Shown: positions 49,799 to 61,624 of the stretch, one piece after another | Numbering within the stretch: position 1 is the stretch's first letter | Layout: every line of letters begins with the position of its first letter | From: Leptodactylus fallax | Lineage: Eukaryota > Chordata > Amphibia > Anura > Leptodactylidae | Assembly (NCBI GenBank): GCA_947044405.1 | Contig: CAMRHE010000021.1 | Span: 10,896,501 to 10,960,500, forward strand | DNA length: 64,000 bases | Direction of reading: 5' to 3' | Program-made: the position numbers and the translations under genes | Notes under the pieces: generated by a model | What the model was told of the DNA's origin: nothing | Database searches by the model: none | The model's input: only the letters and a program-made list of their open reading frames with translations

Positions 49799-50340
49799 AG
49801 ATGCAAGGTCTAACCCAGATGTTCCAGGATTTGGCCGTGAAGATTCAACAGCATGAGAGATCACAACCTCAAGTCCCATTGGCATCCACTGTTCCCATAG
49901 AACCCAAAATAAATCTTCTAGACAGGCTTCTGGTTATCAGAAATCTTTTTCCAACTTCTATTCTTTATCAGTGGAATCATTAAGCTTTCTGTACTTGTTG
50001 GTCAACTGTCCGCTATCCTCATCTTTGGATGAAGCTATGACACTAGCTATTCATCTATACTGGCATTTACAAGAACACAAGGAGTGGTATTTGGTGTTCA
50101 CTCTTCTCCCTCAACTCAAATACACTCTCGAGTCACACCCAGAATCTATGCAGTTAGGATCCACAATTTCAATTTGTGACAGAAGATTATTCTCTATGTT
50201 TATACTGCAGAGATGCTGGTCAAAACTGTCACAAGCATCTGGCTCTGGAAAACTTCAGCGTCTAGGTGGTTTTTGGGAAGACCACACAGGTGATCAGGTA
50301 TTTCCCAATATTTCTAAAAAAGAAAATTCTTTTATAAGTT
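49799..50340 (+). pseudogene. Gypsy gag remnant
   Basis: Starts 'MQGLTQMFQDLAVKIQQHER', continues with 'PKINLLDRL' and, after a frame change, 'LSSSLDEAMTLAIHLYWHLQ' (the LD.LI.LAI..D..L.ER block of vertebrate gypsy Gag) and a 'MQLGSTIS' segment before a degraded zinc knuckle. Several frameshifts; dead. Confidence 0.7.
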
Positions 50341-50370
50341 AAAATACCGTAGACAGGCAGAGGGAAAAAT

Positions 50371-50842
50371 TGTAGATGGCAGGTACCTGCCACTGAGGCG
50401 GCTGGTATCTACAAGGTGACTGGCTGGAGTATGGGTCCGGGAGTTGTTGCAAACCCAGGCCTATACTCCAGTCCTGGTTTTGCTGGGTGACCCAATTATT
50501 CAGCTATTAAAGAGCTGAGGCTTCCCAAGGGAAGTGGGTGTGGCCATCTCTTGCATGAGAAAGCTGTTGAACACACTGCCCTGTTTGTCTGGAGGAGAAA
50601 GCCCAAAATCACCTGGTATATTGGTGAGAAAACTCTGGGGAATTATTTTCTTTGTATCCTGAATTAAGGACAATTTATGTTACTTGACTATGTGCCTTCA
50701 TGCTGAAGCAAGCTGTTTGATTTATGAACTGGTGGACTGTATGAACTGCTACTAATAAAACTACAACTGTGAACTGGAACCTACACCTCCATGTGCCTGA
50801 ATTACCTAGTAACCAGCCTACCCTGAAGGTCCCGTATCTACA
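50371..50842 (+). repeat. Solo LTR inserted in the gypsy element
   Basis: 472 bp with TGTAGAT at the start and ATCTACA at the end (7-bp inverted termini) and an AATAAA signal near 50755. It separates gag from protease in the gypsy element. The pentamers outside (aaaat, atact) do not match, so the target duplication is not confirmed. Confidence 0.68.
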
Positions 50843-52470
50843 ATACTTTTTCATGATAATGTCATTTCTGGTAATGCTTTTGTTGACTGTGGTTCAGCCG
50901 CCAACTTTCTGGACTCACAGGTTGCTCAGATGTTAGGTATACCCTTGATACCACTCACAAGTCCAGTCAGTGTGACCACAATTAATAACACACCTGTTAC
51001 CCAGTGTGCTCTTAAATTTTCCACACCTCTGGTGACTATTGTTGTAGGTACTATACACTCTGAGTTCATTTCCTTTTTTGTACTTGATCATTTACCTACA
51101 GATTTAATTATGGGTTTTCCTTCATTAGAGACACATAATTCTATAATTGATTGGAGACAGGGGGATGTGGTTCAATTTTGAATGTTTCAAATCTTGTATA
51201 TCTCTGAACATTGCTTCTGTTACTCCGTCCCTGCAAGATTTTATTCAAGATTGTACTGATGTTTTCTCTGAGTCTGGGGATGATTTGCTTCTGCCTCAAA
51301 GATCATATGATTGTGCTATTGATCTTCTCCCTGATTCTAAACTCCCCAAGGGACAGTTATACAATCTTTCTGGTTTGGAAAGACAGGCCATGAAGTATTA
51401 TATTAAAGATAGCCTTTGCAAAGGCCATATCCACCCTTAAACATCTCCGGTGGGTGCTTGGTTTTCTTTGTTAAGAATAAAGACGGAGGATTGAGACCAT
51501 GTATTGATTATCATAATTTAAACAGAGTTACAGTTAAAAACCAGTACCCTCTTCCTCTAATCCATAACTTACTAAATCAAATCTTTGGAGCAAGGAGGCT
51601 CTCCAAGCTCGATCTACAGGGATCTTACAATCTTGTATGAAGTCATAAGGGGGATGAGTGGAAGACAGCCTTTAATACTCCAGAGGGTAACTGTGAATAT
51701 TTGGTCATGCCATTTGGTTTGAGTAATACTCCTGCTGTTTTTCAAAATTTAGTTAATGATAGTTCTTGGAATTTTATTGGACATGTTGTGATCTTCTCAT
51801 GTTAAACACCTAAGGTCAATTCTCCAGGTACTCAGAGAAAACCACTTGTATGTTGCAATTGTAAAGTGTCTTTTTAGTGTACAAGATCGTACTTTTTTGA
51901 GTTATATTTTGTCTCCTTCTGCAATCCGCATGGATCCAGCCAAGGTTCAAGCTATTGTAGATTGGACATGCCCTACCTCTCTTAAAGCTTTGCAGAGATT
52001 TTTGGATTTTGATAATTATTGAAGGAAATTTATTCATAATTTTTCTTTCATATCAAGACCTCTTACTGACCTATCTAACAAAGAGAGCTGGCTTAGTTCA
52101 TTGGAATACAGATGCTATTTTTTTTGTAACCTACAGACCAGGGTCAAAAAATGTTAAGGCTGATGCTTTGCCTCAAAGTTTTCGCTCTTTTCAAACCCCT
52201 GAGCCTGAACCAATGCTCTCTGAAGGCATTGCTGTTTCTTCTGATCTTGCTTCTGAGATCAGAGAGCATCAGCAATTAGTTCCTCAAAATACCCCGGGTG
52301 GTAAATTATTTGTACCTCCTCAATCAAGACTTAGATCATTGAAGAAATTACATGATTTACTTTTGTTTGGTCATCTAGGAATTTACGGTACTAAAAGACA
52401 AGGTTCTCATCTCTACTGGGGGCCAACAGTGTCTCATGATAGCATATCACAATTTTTTCATTCTGTTTAG
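50843..52470 (+). pseudogene. Gypsy pol remnant (PR-RT-RH-IN start)
   Basis: Protease: a 'FVDCGSAANFLDSQVAQMLG' block (D-C-G-S where D-S-G-A/S is usual) with a later 'LIMGFPSLETHNSIIDW'. RT: '[20 protein letters not shown]', '[13 protein letters not shown]' (motif A) and '[18 protein letters not shown]' (motif B). The YVDD region is eroded. A tether block 'RKFIHNFSFISRPLTDLS' follows. A deletion then joins to 'PGSKNVKADALPQSF' and the integrase start 'LHDLLLFGHLGIYGTKR'. Frames change at least five times and no DDE core remains. Confidence 0.85.
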
Positions 52471-52489
52471 AGTATGGTGCTGTGTGAAG

Positions 52490-52744
52490 TGAAGAGAAAA
52501 TGAGAGTGGGGAAGGGTCACTTCAAACTGCTATATCTTTGGCATTATAAATTGAAGAAACGTGCAGCTGCATATAAATATTCCAATCCCAACTATGTTTC
52601 CAACCAGTGATATCTCTGTAAGTCTTTGATTTAATGAGATTCTCCTCTTTAATATGATACCAAAAGCAAGTTTCTACAATTTATAGTTCCTGAGATGTAG
52701 CCGTTTGATGTGACCCTCCCAACCCTCATTCTTTCTTCTCCATA
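52490..52744. mobile_element. MITE-like element
   Basis: The left 'gagagtggggaagggtcact' pairs with the right 'tgaccctcccaaccctcatt', about 250 bp apart; the interior is non-coding. Confidence 0.55.
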
Positions 52745-52826
52745 GAGCTCTGTGTGTGAGGCTGAATACAGAGACAAATGCAAACAGGCAATCAGATTGA
52801 AGAAAATGAGCAGAACAGCTTAATAA

Positions 52827-53617
52827 GTGGTGAAGGAACCAGATCTCCTTAATAAGATGTATTACAAAGTTGCTTATTACTTATTTATGAGAAGTTGTTT
52901 AGAACTTGAGGTACGTTTTAAGTACAATCAATTTATGACAGAAGTTATTAAAAGAGGGTTATTAAATAAAAATGAAAAAGAATACCTCTGTATTTCAAAC
53001 TTACAAATTCCTATTTTTTATTACTTACCCAAACTTCACAAATCTCTTATGCATCTCCCAAGACATCCCATTGTATCTGGGATAGATTCTCTGACTTCTC
53101 ATTTGTCCCATCTTCCAGATTTATTTCTTCAGGAGTTTGTATTGAATGTGCCCTCTTATTTAAGGGCCTCTTCCAATTCATTTATCTATTTGATTGACTT
53201 GAGACCACTTTCTGAGTTTTTGTTTGTTACACTCAATATCAGTGCTTTGTTCTCAAAGAACATGAATTAGGCATACAAGCTATAATTGATACTTTGCAGG
53301 AACAGTCTAAATTTTCCAGTGCACAAATCATGTTTTCAGTGAATAGTATTAGATTTATATTGACCCATAATGTTTTTACATTTGAAGGAAATATCTATCT
53401 TGAGAGGAGGGACTGTGCATTGGGGACTAATTTTCACCCAGTTAAGCTAATTTGTTTATGGGGTGATTTGAGTCCCATTACATTTCACATTGATGATTTA
53501 TATATTATATGGATGAGTCCACCATTCATTTCCTCTTTAGAATGTTTGGATTTAGTGATGTTTAAGACAGAAGATTGTTTAATTGCCACATTTTATATAC
53601 AGGTTAATACTAATAGT
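52827..53617 (+). pseudogene. Penelope-like element RT fragment
   Basis: The first frame has 'LQIPIFYYLPKLHKSL' and 'RHPIVSGIDSLTSHLSHLPD' (the YxLPK.HK and GRPIVSG blocks), then 'SFIYLIDLRPLSEFLFVTLN'. The second frame has 'SIRFILTHNVFTFEGNIYLE', 'RRDCALGTNFHPV' (motif B, usually GTAMGT) and 'FHIDDLYIIW', where I-D-D stands for the catalytic DD. The order matches Penelope-like RT. It is interrupted at 53618 by a Tc1 element and does not resume after it. Confidence 0.8.
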
Positions 53618-53836
53618 TACAGTGGGTACGGAAAGTATTCAGACCCCTTTAAATTTTTCACTCTTTGTTTCATTGCAGCCATTTGCTAGAAGTAAAAAAG
53701 TTAATTTTATTTCTCAATAATGTACACTCAGCAACCCATCTTGACAGAAAAAAACCAGAAATGTAGATATTTTTGCAAATTTATTAAAAAAGAAAAACTG
53801 AAATATCACATGGTCATAAGTATTCAGACCCTTTGC

Positions 53837-54180
53837 TCAATATTGAGTAGAAGCACCCTTTTGAGCTAGTACAGCCATGATTCTTCTTGGGAATGATGCA
53901 ACAAGTTTTTCACATCTGGATTTTGGGATCCTCTGCCATTCTTCCTTGCAGATCCTCTCCAGTCCCGTCAGGTTGGATAGTGAACATTGGTGGACAGCCA
54001 TTTTCAGGTCTCTCAAGAGATGCTCAATTGGGTTGAGGTCAGGGCTCTGGCTGGGCCAGTCAAGAATGGTCACAGAGTTGATCTAAAGCCACTCCTTTGT
54101 TATTTTAGCTGTGTGCTTAGGGTCATTGTCTTGTTGGAAGGTGAACCTTCAGCCCAGTCTGAGGTCCAGAGCAATCTGAA
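53837..54180 (-). pseudogene. Outer Tc1 transposase, C-terminal part
   Basis: Seventy-eight residues include '[20 protein letters not shown]' (catalytic Glu in P-I-E-H) and end 'LAQKGASTQY'. Upstream homology continues to about 54180 with a stop in the Gln/Asp region before the inner element interrupts it. Confidence 0.88.
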
Positions 54181-54266
54181 AGAGGTTTTCTTCCAGGATA
54201 CAGTGGGGAAAAAAAAATATTTAGTCAGCCACCAATTGTGCGAGTTCTCCCACTTAAAAAGATGAG

Positions 54267-54603
54267 TAGAAATAAATAAAAAGAAAAAGAAAAAACAGCG
54301 CAGAGTGCTAATAGTGTAAAACCAAAGGATGATAGATATCAGAATACTGATACAAATTGCTCACCTTGGTGGGTTGTGATCAGCTCACAACAACTTAGTA
54401 GGCATGTAGAATCAGATTATCTTCATTGGGACCTTGTGAAGCAGCTGCTAGCCTCGGAACCGTGGTATGAAGCACGTGTGGAAGAATCCAGATGCAGGTA
54501 GAAAAGAGGAGGTAGATGAGCGCTGGTCCAGAATAAATGTAGTCTTTAATCCAATTGAATAAAACACACGACGCGTTTCGGGACAAGCCCTTTTTCAAGT
54601 GTG
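54267..54603 (-). mobile_element. Short retroposon with 16-bp target duplication
   Basis: Flanked by an exact 16-bp direct repeat 'cacttaaaaagatgag' (54251-54266 and 54604-54619). On the minus strand it starts 'cttgaaaaagggcttgtccc', contains 'gaaacgcgtcgtg', and ends in a T-rich tail ('ttttttctttttctttttat'). The duplication shows insertion by target-primed or similar retroposition. The 'cgaaacgcgt' motif is known to me from frog repeats possibly tied to Penelope-like 3' ends; that link is inference. Confidence 0.78.
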
Positions 54604-54779
54604 CACTTAAAAAGATGAGGCCGGCATGTAATTGACATCATAGGTAGACCTCAACTATGAGAGACAAAATGAGAAAACAAATCCAGAAAATCACACTGTC
54701 TGATTTTTTAAGAATTTATTTGCACATTATGGTGGAAAATAAGTATTTGGTCAATAACAAAAGTTCATCTCAATACTTT

Positions 54780-55525
<746 letters not shown>

Positions 55526-55809
55526 ATGAATTTTTGTGATTGACCAAATACTTATTTTCCACCATAATTTGCAAATAAATTCTTTAAAAAAATCAGACAA
55601 TGTGATTTTATGGATTTGTTTTTTCATTTTGTCTCTCATAGTTGAGGTCTACCTATGATGTCAATTACAGGCCTCTCATCTTTTTAAGTGGGAGAATTTG
55701 CACAATTGGTGGCTGACTAAATACTTTTTTTCCCCACTGTATCTATGTACTTGGCCGCATTCATCTTTCCTTCAATTGCAACCAGTCGTCCTGTCCCTGC
55801 AGCTGAAAA

Positions 55810-56418
55810 TCACCCCCATAGCATGATGCTGCCACCACCATGTTTCACTGTTGGGATTGTATTGGGCAGGTGATGAGCAGTGCCTGATTTTCTCCACACA
55901 TACCGCTGAGAATTAACGCCAAAAAGTTCAATCTTTGTCTCATCAGACCAGAGAATCTTATTTCTCATAGTCTGGGAGTCCTTCATGTGTTTTTTGGCAA
56001 ACTCCATGCGGGCTTTCATATGTCTTGCACTGAAGAGAGGCTTCCTTCGGGCCACTCAGCCATAAAGCCCCAACTGGTGGAGGGCTGCAGTGATAGTTGA
56101 CTTTGTAGAACTTTCTCCCATCTCCCTACTGCATCTCTGGAGCTCAGCCACAGTGATCTTTGGGTTCTTCTTTACCTCTCTCACCAAGGCTCTTCTCCCA
56201 CGATTGCTCAGTTTGGCTGTACGGCCAGGTCTAGGAAGAGTTCTGGTCGTCCCAAACTTCTTCCATTTAAGGATTATGGAGGTCACTGTGCTCTTAGGAA
56301 CCTTGAGTGTTGCAGACATTCTTTTGTAACCTTGGCCAGATCTGTGCCTTGCCACAATTCTATCTCTGAGCTCCTTGGGCAGTTTCTTTGACCTCATGAT
56401 TCTCATTTGCTCTGACAT
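55810..56418 (-). pseudogene. Outer Tc1 transposase, N-terminal part
   Basis: From 56418: 'MSEQMRIMRSKKLPKELRDR' with helix-turn-helix units ('LKVPKSTVTSIILKWKKF', then 'GRTAKLSNRGRRALVREV') up to a stop at 56056. The same frame resumes with '[20 protein letters not shown]', '[16 protein letters not shown]' (Asp 1) and '[12 protein letters not shown]'. Completed by the piece at 53.8-54.2 kb on the far side of the inner element. Confidence 0.9.
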
Positions 56419-56808
56419 GCACTGTGAGCTGTGAGGTCCTATATAGACAGGTGTGTGCCTTTCCTAATCAAGTCCAATCAGTTTAATTAAACACAGCTGG
56501 ACTCCAATGAAGTGAGTATGAGTAGATGAGTAGAAATGAGTAGAACCATCTCAAGGAGGATCAGAAGGAAATGGACAGCATGTGAGTTAAATATGAGTGT
56601 CACAGCAAAGGGTGTGAATGACCATGTGATATTTCAGTTTTTCTTTTTTAATAAATTAGCAAAAAATTCTGTTTTTTTTTCTGTCAAGATGGGGTGTTGA
56701 GTGTACATTAATGAGAAATAAAATGAACTTTTTTGCTTTTAGCAAATGGCTGCGATGAAACAAAGAGTGAAAAATTTAAAGGGGTCTGAATACTTACCGT
56801 ACCCACTG

Positions 56809-56999
56809 TATATATATATGTTTAGTTTCAAAAGTATTTATTAAATGAAACAGGAGATCCAGTAAACATGTCGTATAACAGTGAGCAAAAAGGCCATAGG
56901 TGTAAAGAATGTATGAAACATGAAATAAAAATAATACATGCAACACTAATAAGGTAAGCTATAAGATTTAAAAATGTTTTCAACAAAAAAAAAAAAAAT
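56809..56999. other. Junction with no gene
   Basis: A (ta)n tract follows the outer Tc1 element. The remaining stretch, ending in a poly-A run at about 56985-56999, may be the 3' side of the LINE that follows on the minus strand. Confidence 0.4.
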
Positions 57000-57656
57000 A
57001 ATCAAGAAAGGAAAATGGGGGTAACGCTGTCTCTTACAGGAGAACCTGTGTCTTAAGGGGGAGACTTCAAACTTGGGGGGGGGGGGTCATCGTCCTGATA
57101 TTACAGTTGTAGACAGTACGAAATGTGTCCAATTGGAACCAATTAGTCTATGTGCCTTTGAACCAACCTATGAATGGACAGCCACAAGCGTAGGACGAGG
57201 GGACAGGTCCACTATACATGGTGAGTGTGTTCTTTGGTTTGACAGCCCCTAAAGCACATAGGAGAAATCTTAGGGTATATAAGGTGCAATTTATCTGGGA
57301 TCAGATAAGTAAAATGAAGAATTTCCAAAGATGGCAGCAGAAGATATAGGGTGGGCGGACACGTGTGGAGACCAAAGCAGGGCTTGAAGCAAAGCTGGCG
57401 CTACCAGGGTTGATTCTAGCGATACCCACTGCAGGCAATCCGTGGTGTTATAGATGGAGCATAATTGCGATAATCTTGCTGCAATATAGTAGTTGTACAG
57501 GTTGAGGACAGAGACACCTCCCATCTGTTTATGATAATGCATTACGCCTCTCTGTATCCGTGTTTTTTTATAAGGCCAGATGAAGCGGAAGATTTCTCTC
57601 TGCAATCCTGCTAGGGAGGAGAAGGTCACCAAAGTCAAGATTACTTCATCCATCAT

Positions 57657-57942
57657 TGTTAGTTAACATAAGAACTATTGTGTAACATAGTTAAATATAA
57701 TTTGAGGAGAATTCCCAGAAACTATGTAAAATCCTATATTTGTATGCCAGTAACCCATCCCTAATTTACGTAATATGATTGATTACTACTGTTGTTTTAT
57801 ACCCTATAAAATAAACGACCAGTTGTCTTCCAACAGGAGATCTCTGGCAGTTGCTGAACAATTCTGTGTCGTCTCTGTCTTATTTGCTTATACACCGGTA
57901 CCGGTTACCTAATCTACCTGGGAGTTTTTTTCCGCATTAACA
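57657..57942 (+). repeat. Solo LTR inside the LINE
   Basis: 286 bp, starting TGTTAGTTAACATAAG and ending GCATTAACA, with AATAAA near 57811 and a 'gtctctgtcttatttgctta' U5-like end. LINE homology stops and restarts at its edges. Direct target repeats are not evident (tcat, agag). It differs from the other LTR families in the window. Confidence 0.68.
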
Positions 57943-58830
57943 AGAGGGTGTGCGAAAATAGTAGAAGATTCTCAGCAGGGTAAACATTTTAATTGTGCGA
58001 ATTCTCCCGACCCAAGAGAATGTATAACAGTGCCAAGTGGTGAGATCCTTTGCCAACTTTGGAATCTGGATGGCATAGTTCCATTGAAAGTACCTACTAT
58101 CTAGTGAGTTTCAGTTCAGAGATTGATTCCCAAATTGTGAATATATTTATCTTATGTCTGGAAACCGAAATTTAGAGATATAAGTTTCCTGGTTGCAGGA
58201 AGGGGGAAGTAGGGGGGTATTACAGTGCATAATTTCTGATTTAGATGCACTAAGTTTAAGGCCAGAGAGTTGTGTTAAACATGAGAGGGTATTGAGCAGG
58301 TTCCCAGAGGCTCAGCAGGGGTTTGGTAATAGCGAGCAACATGTTATCCGCAAAGAGATTAACTTTAAATTTGCCTCTCCCGATGTACATGCCCGTAATT
58401 TCAGGGTTTGAACGTAAGGCAATCTCTAAAGGCCCTTTGGCTAGGGCAAAAAGTGTGGAGGGTAATGGGCAATACATATATTAATAGGTATCAGTGCCTG
58501 CTGGAAATAGCTAGTTATCCCCATAAATCAGAGGTAACCCCATGACAGTCTGTGAAAGGCCTTTTCAATGTCTAGGGCCAGTAACGAGATGGGTAAGTTC
58601 TGATGGCCAGCTCTGTGTATAATATTACAAAGTTTCCACACATTATCTGAGGCTTGTCTATCGGGGATAAATAAAACTTGATCAGGATGGGAGTAAGCAG
58701 TTCAGACAGGAAGTGAGGATAGAAAAAAAAAATCTTAATATTTAAATTCAAGGGGGGTGGGGTGGTACTTTCTTTACCACTTTTATGGACGCACTCAGCA
58801 TATGGGGAGAGTATTGATTTATATCTCTTA

Positions 58831-59926
58831 TCTCTTATATATATAAAAATGAGTTTCTGTCTGTCTGCCTGTTCTTTATGCATGACCAAACGACTGGACC
58901 GATCTTCACCAAATTTGGCACACAGGTACATCAGGTGTCCGGGAAGGTTTTAGACCTGGTCTCAGATCTTTAGGACGTACTGTTCCTGCGATACAGTATT
59001 TCCAAAAAACTGACCTGAATTAGCCAATAGAAGCCTGCAAGTCTTTCACTCATATTCCAACTGCCAACACACGGACATGTCCCTATCAGCCAATAGAAGC
59101 CATAGGCTTGCCCCACGCAGCCTCCCCCGGGCCCCAAAAACCCCCCCCCCCCCCCCCCCCCCGGGGGGGGGGTGGGGGGGGGGGGGGGGGCCACAGGTCA
59201 CATGCCACAGTTTTACACAAGGTTTCCAAACACCACCATTTCGTCCACAGGTTATCTAAGGGCCAGGGTAGTGGATAGCTCCGACAGTGCTGCTTAAAAA
59301 AGAGGAGTCTCACCAAAGGCACACAGTACATCAGGTGCAGGTTTAATCCACTCCAGAGTTTCCGAAAAAAGACCCAGCCAAAATTGAATTCTTCACATAT
59401 CCGCTGATACCGGGGGTTGGTCATCTTTAAAGGGGCAGGGCACTGTGGATGACACTGTTACACAAGGTCACATACACACAGCTTTACTCCAGGTTTCCAT
59501 AACAACCAATTGCTGGTTTTTCACTGATATCCAAACTGAGATACACATGATCACATGACGCTCATGGACCAATGGAAACTTGCAGGTTCTTCAGTCTTGA
59601 CATACACACAGTTTTACACCAGGTTTCCATAGCAACCAAGCTATTTATGACCTTTATTAGTCAATAGCAGTTCACAGGTCCTCAAATATTCAGTCATATG
59701 ACGTGTATCAGCCAATATAACTTCACATTTAATTTACCAGGTTTCCATAACAACACAGCCATAAATAGACTGTACCTATACTGGACTGCTATCCTGGATA
59801 ACAGCATTCTTATAAATTGAAATTTATTTAAACTACACACAAACGACATACAGTGACAATTCTTATGGGGCCACTACACAAACAAAAAATGAAATTTACC
59901 CATGCAAAGCTGGGTCCTTCTGCTAG
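58831..59926 (+). mobile_element. Non-autonomous Helitron
   Basis: Starts TCTCTTATATATATAAAAAT and ends CTAG (59923-59926). The hairpin ACCCA...TGGGT (59898-59915) stops 7 bases before CTAG. It is inserted exactly between A (58830) and T (59927), with no target duplication. The sequence after the start ('ctgtctgtctgcctg', 'ccgatcttcaccaaatttgg') is a widespread Helitron-type 5' region. No Rep/helicase gene; about 1.1 kb. Confidence 0.88.
59141..59190. repeat. C-run/G-run block
   Basis: About 22 C followed by 28 G with one T. It is either a G-quadruplex-prone tract inside the Helitron or a consensus artefact like the one at 3.3-3.9 kb. Pro/Gly-rich frames across it are not genes. Confidence 0.75.
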
Positions 59927-60060
59927 TTTCTTATAATATTGAGATGAAAACCCATCAGGACCCATGGCTTTACCATTCTTAAGGGTGTCAATTGTTAAGC
60001 CTAATTTCTCTTTAGTGATTGCCTTCTTGAAATTGGTGGCTTGGGCGTTTGTTATCGCAG

Positions 60061-61118
60061 GGATTGTGTATATACATTTATATGTCTTTTTTAATTGAGT
60101 GTTTGTATGAGATTATATTCATTAATTTTGACCACATATTATGTACAGTACCTCACATATTGATTGTGGAACAATTTTATTTGTACTATAATGGTTTAAA
60201 GGGTACACGAGTTTTCATGAAAAGTTGGCATATGTGCAGGATTTTGCCATGTTGTCTGTATTATCACTGTAAAAGCCTTCATAAATGATGTTCTATTAGT
60301 TTTTCTGCTGGTAATAATCAAATTATGGCTGAATCACAGTTTACATGTGTCTCTCAGCCAGGGAGTATATACAATAAGCAGCAATCTGTCACCCTCCCCT
60401 ATCCATTGCTGATAATGTTATGCCATACTGCAAGGAGTAACTATACATTGCAAACAAGTACCTGAGAAGTGACCATAATATAGGGGATTCAGGAACACTG
60501 GCCTATAAATACAGGGCAAATATATGCAACCAACTATAAAACAAACTATGATCACAGTCAGGAAAGCTGATTGCTCTTTGTGAAAAATATCCCAATCATA
60601 ATCACACAAGCAGCCACAAGTAGATACAAGTACATAAAAGACTTTTCTTACATTGTAAGCTGTGAGATTTGCAGAATCTTCAGTCATTTGCACAAAGCAA
60701 CAGTTTTCATACATGTCTGTGCAGGATGTGAGGAGAGTCAATCCTTCCCCTCTCCATTCACTGTGTGAAGAGAGAAAAGGACTGCCCTCTTCACTCACTG
60801 AGATAAGCAAGAAAAAATGGAATGTATTTATGGACGAACTTCCTTGGTAACAAAAGAGTGAACTGTAATTTAGCTAAAAGAGAGACAGCAACATTTTTAA
60901 TTAAAGTGCATTACATTCTGGTTCTGAATCACATGCTCTATGAAATGAGACTAAGTTGTCTGAAATGTTAGTGACCATTTAATTTCCCTGTATGGAGAGG
61001 ATTATTTGTTGGTTCAAATGTCTTTGATTCATTACTGTGTTGTCTGTGCAAACTCCACCCTTTCATTTTATTCATTGAAGTCTTTTTATATTCTGTTTCT
61101 GGTTATATAACTCTTTCC
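60061..61118. other. No gene recognised
   Basis: A minus-strand frame at 60418-60810 includes two hydrophobic stretches but no family pattern. Overlapping frames on both strands and no start context argue against a gene. AT-rich. Confidence 0.35.
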
Positions 61119-61624
61119 CTTACGTCCTACAGCAGCACAATATGGGGTATTTCTCCCCCTGTGTGTTGTTTAGGACAGGTGGAACTTTTAATTAGCACAA
61201 AAATGTGCTTACTAACCTGCCCTATAAGAGGGCACGAGAGACCTCCCTCACCTGTGTTTTTTTCTGTCCTGTGTGGGACAGGTGGAGGAGGTCTCTTGTG
61301 ACCTCTCTAGAGTTAAGGGGTTTTTTCTTACCTTGAGGTGGTCGTTTCCTTCTGTTGCCGGCCTGCGTTCCTTCTTCTCAGTGCTTCTGTCGGTAATTCT
61401 TCGGCCGGCGGTAGGCTTCGGCCTACCCGGAGGGTACGTCGGACTTTGCGACGGCCGGAACCCTTCTCTGTGTCCGGGTTCCCGTGCTGACGGATTTCGC
61501 CGGACTCCTTCGCGCCTACTTCCGGTTCTTGGAAAAAGTGCGGTAAGTTTGGAAATTTAAAATTTAAAGGCAAAATATAGAATTGATTTTTGCTGCTTGT
61601 TGTTTGAGCCTCTGACTTAGGCTT

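Larger units (their letters stand above)
49330..52470 (+). mobile_element. Decayed Ty3/gypsy retrotransposon
   Basis: Begins with an LTR-like TGTTAGGAATC. Then a gag remnant (49.8-50.3 kb), an inserted solo LTR of another family (50.37-50.84 kb), and protease, RT, partial RNase H and the integrase zinc-finger region in several frames. No 3' LTR is seen; the element stops at about 52470. Confidence 0.88.
57000..60060 (-). mobile_element. Tx1/L1-like LINE, interrupted twice
   Basis: Minus-strand ORF2 remnants in order: 'KNGKAMGPDGFSSQYYK' (60.06-59.93 kb), [Helitron], 'KRYKSILSPYAE', 'QVLFIPDRQASDNVWKL', 'ISLLALDIEKAFHRLSWGYL' (motif A), 'KFKVNLFADNMLLAI' (motif C, FADD to FADN), 'SWVGRIRTIKMFTLLRIFYY', [solo LTR], 'REIFRFIWPYKKTRIQRG' and 'GGVSVLNLYNYYIAARLSQL'. 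These follow L1-clade order. The catalytic change and stops mean it is dead; the two insertions came later. Confidence 0.85.

Noticed and set aside
59077..59424. Pro/Gly-rich open frames on both strands
   Set aside because: They arise from the C/G runs inside the Helitron.
60418..60810. 130-codon minus-strand frame with hydrophobic stretches
   Set aside because: No family pattern and competing frames on the other strand; chance is the simplest explanation.
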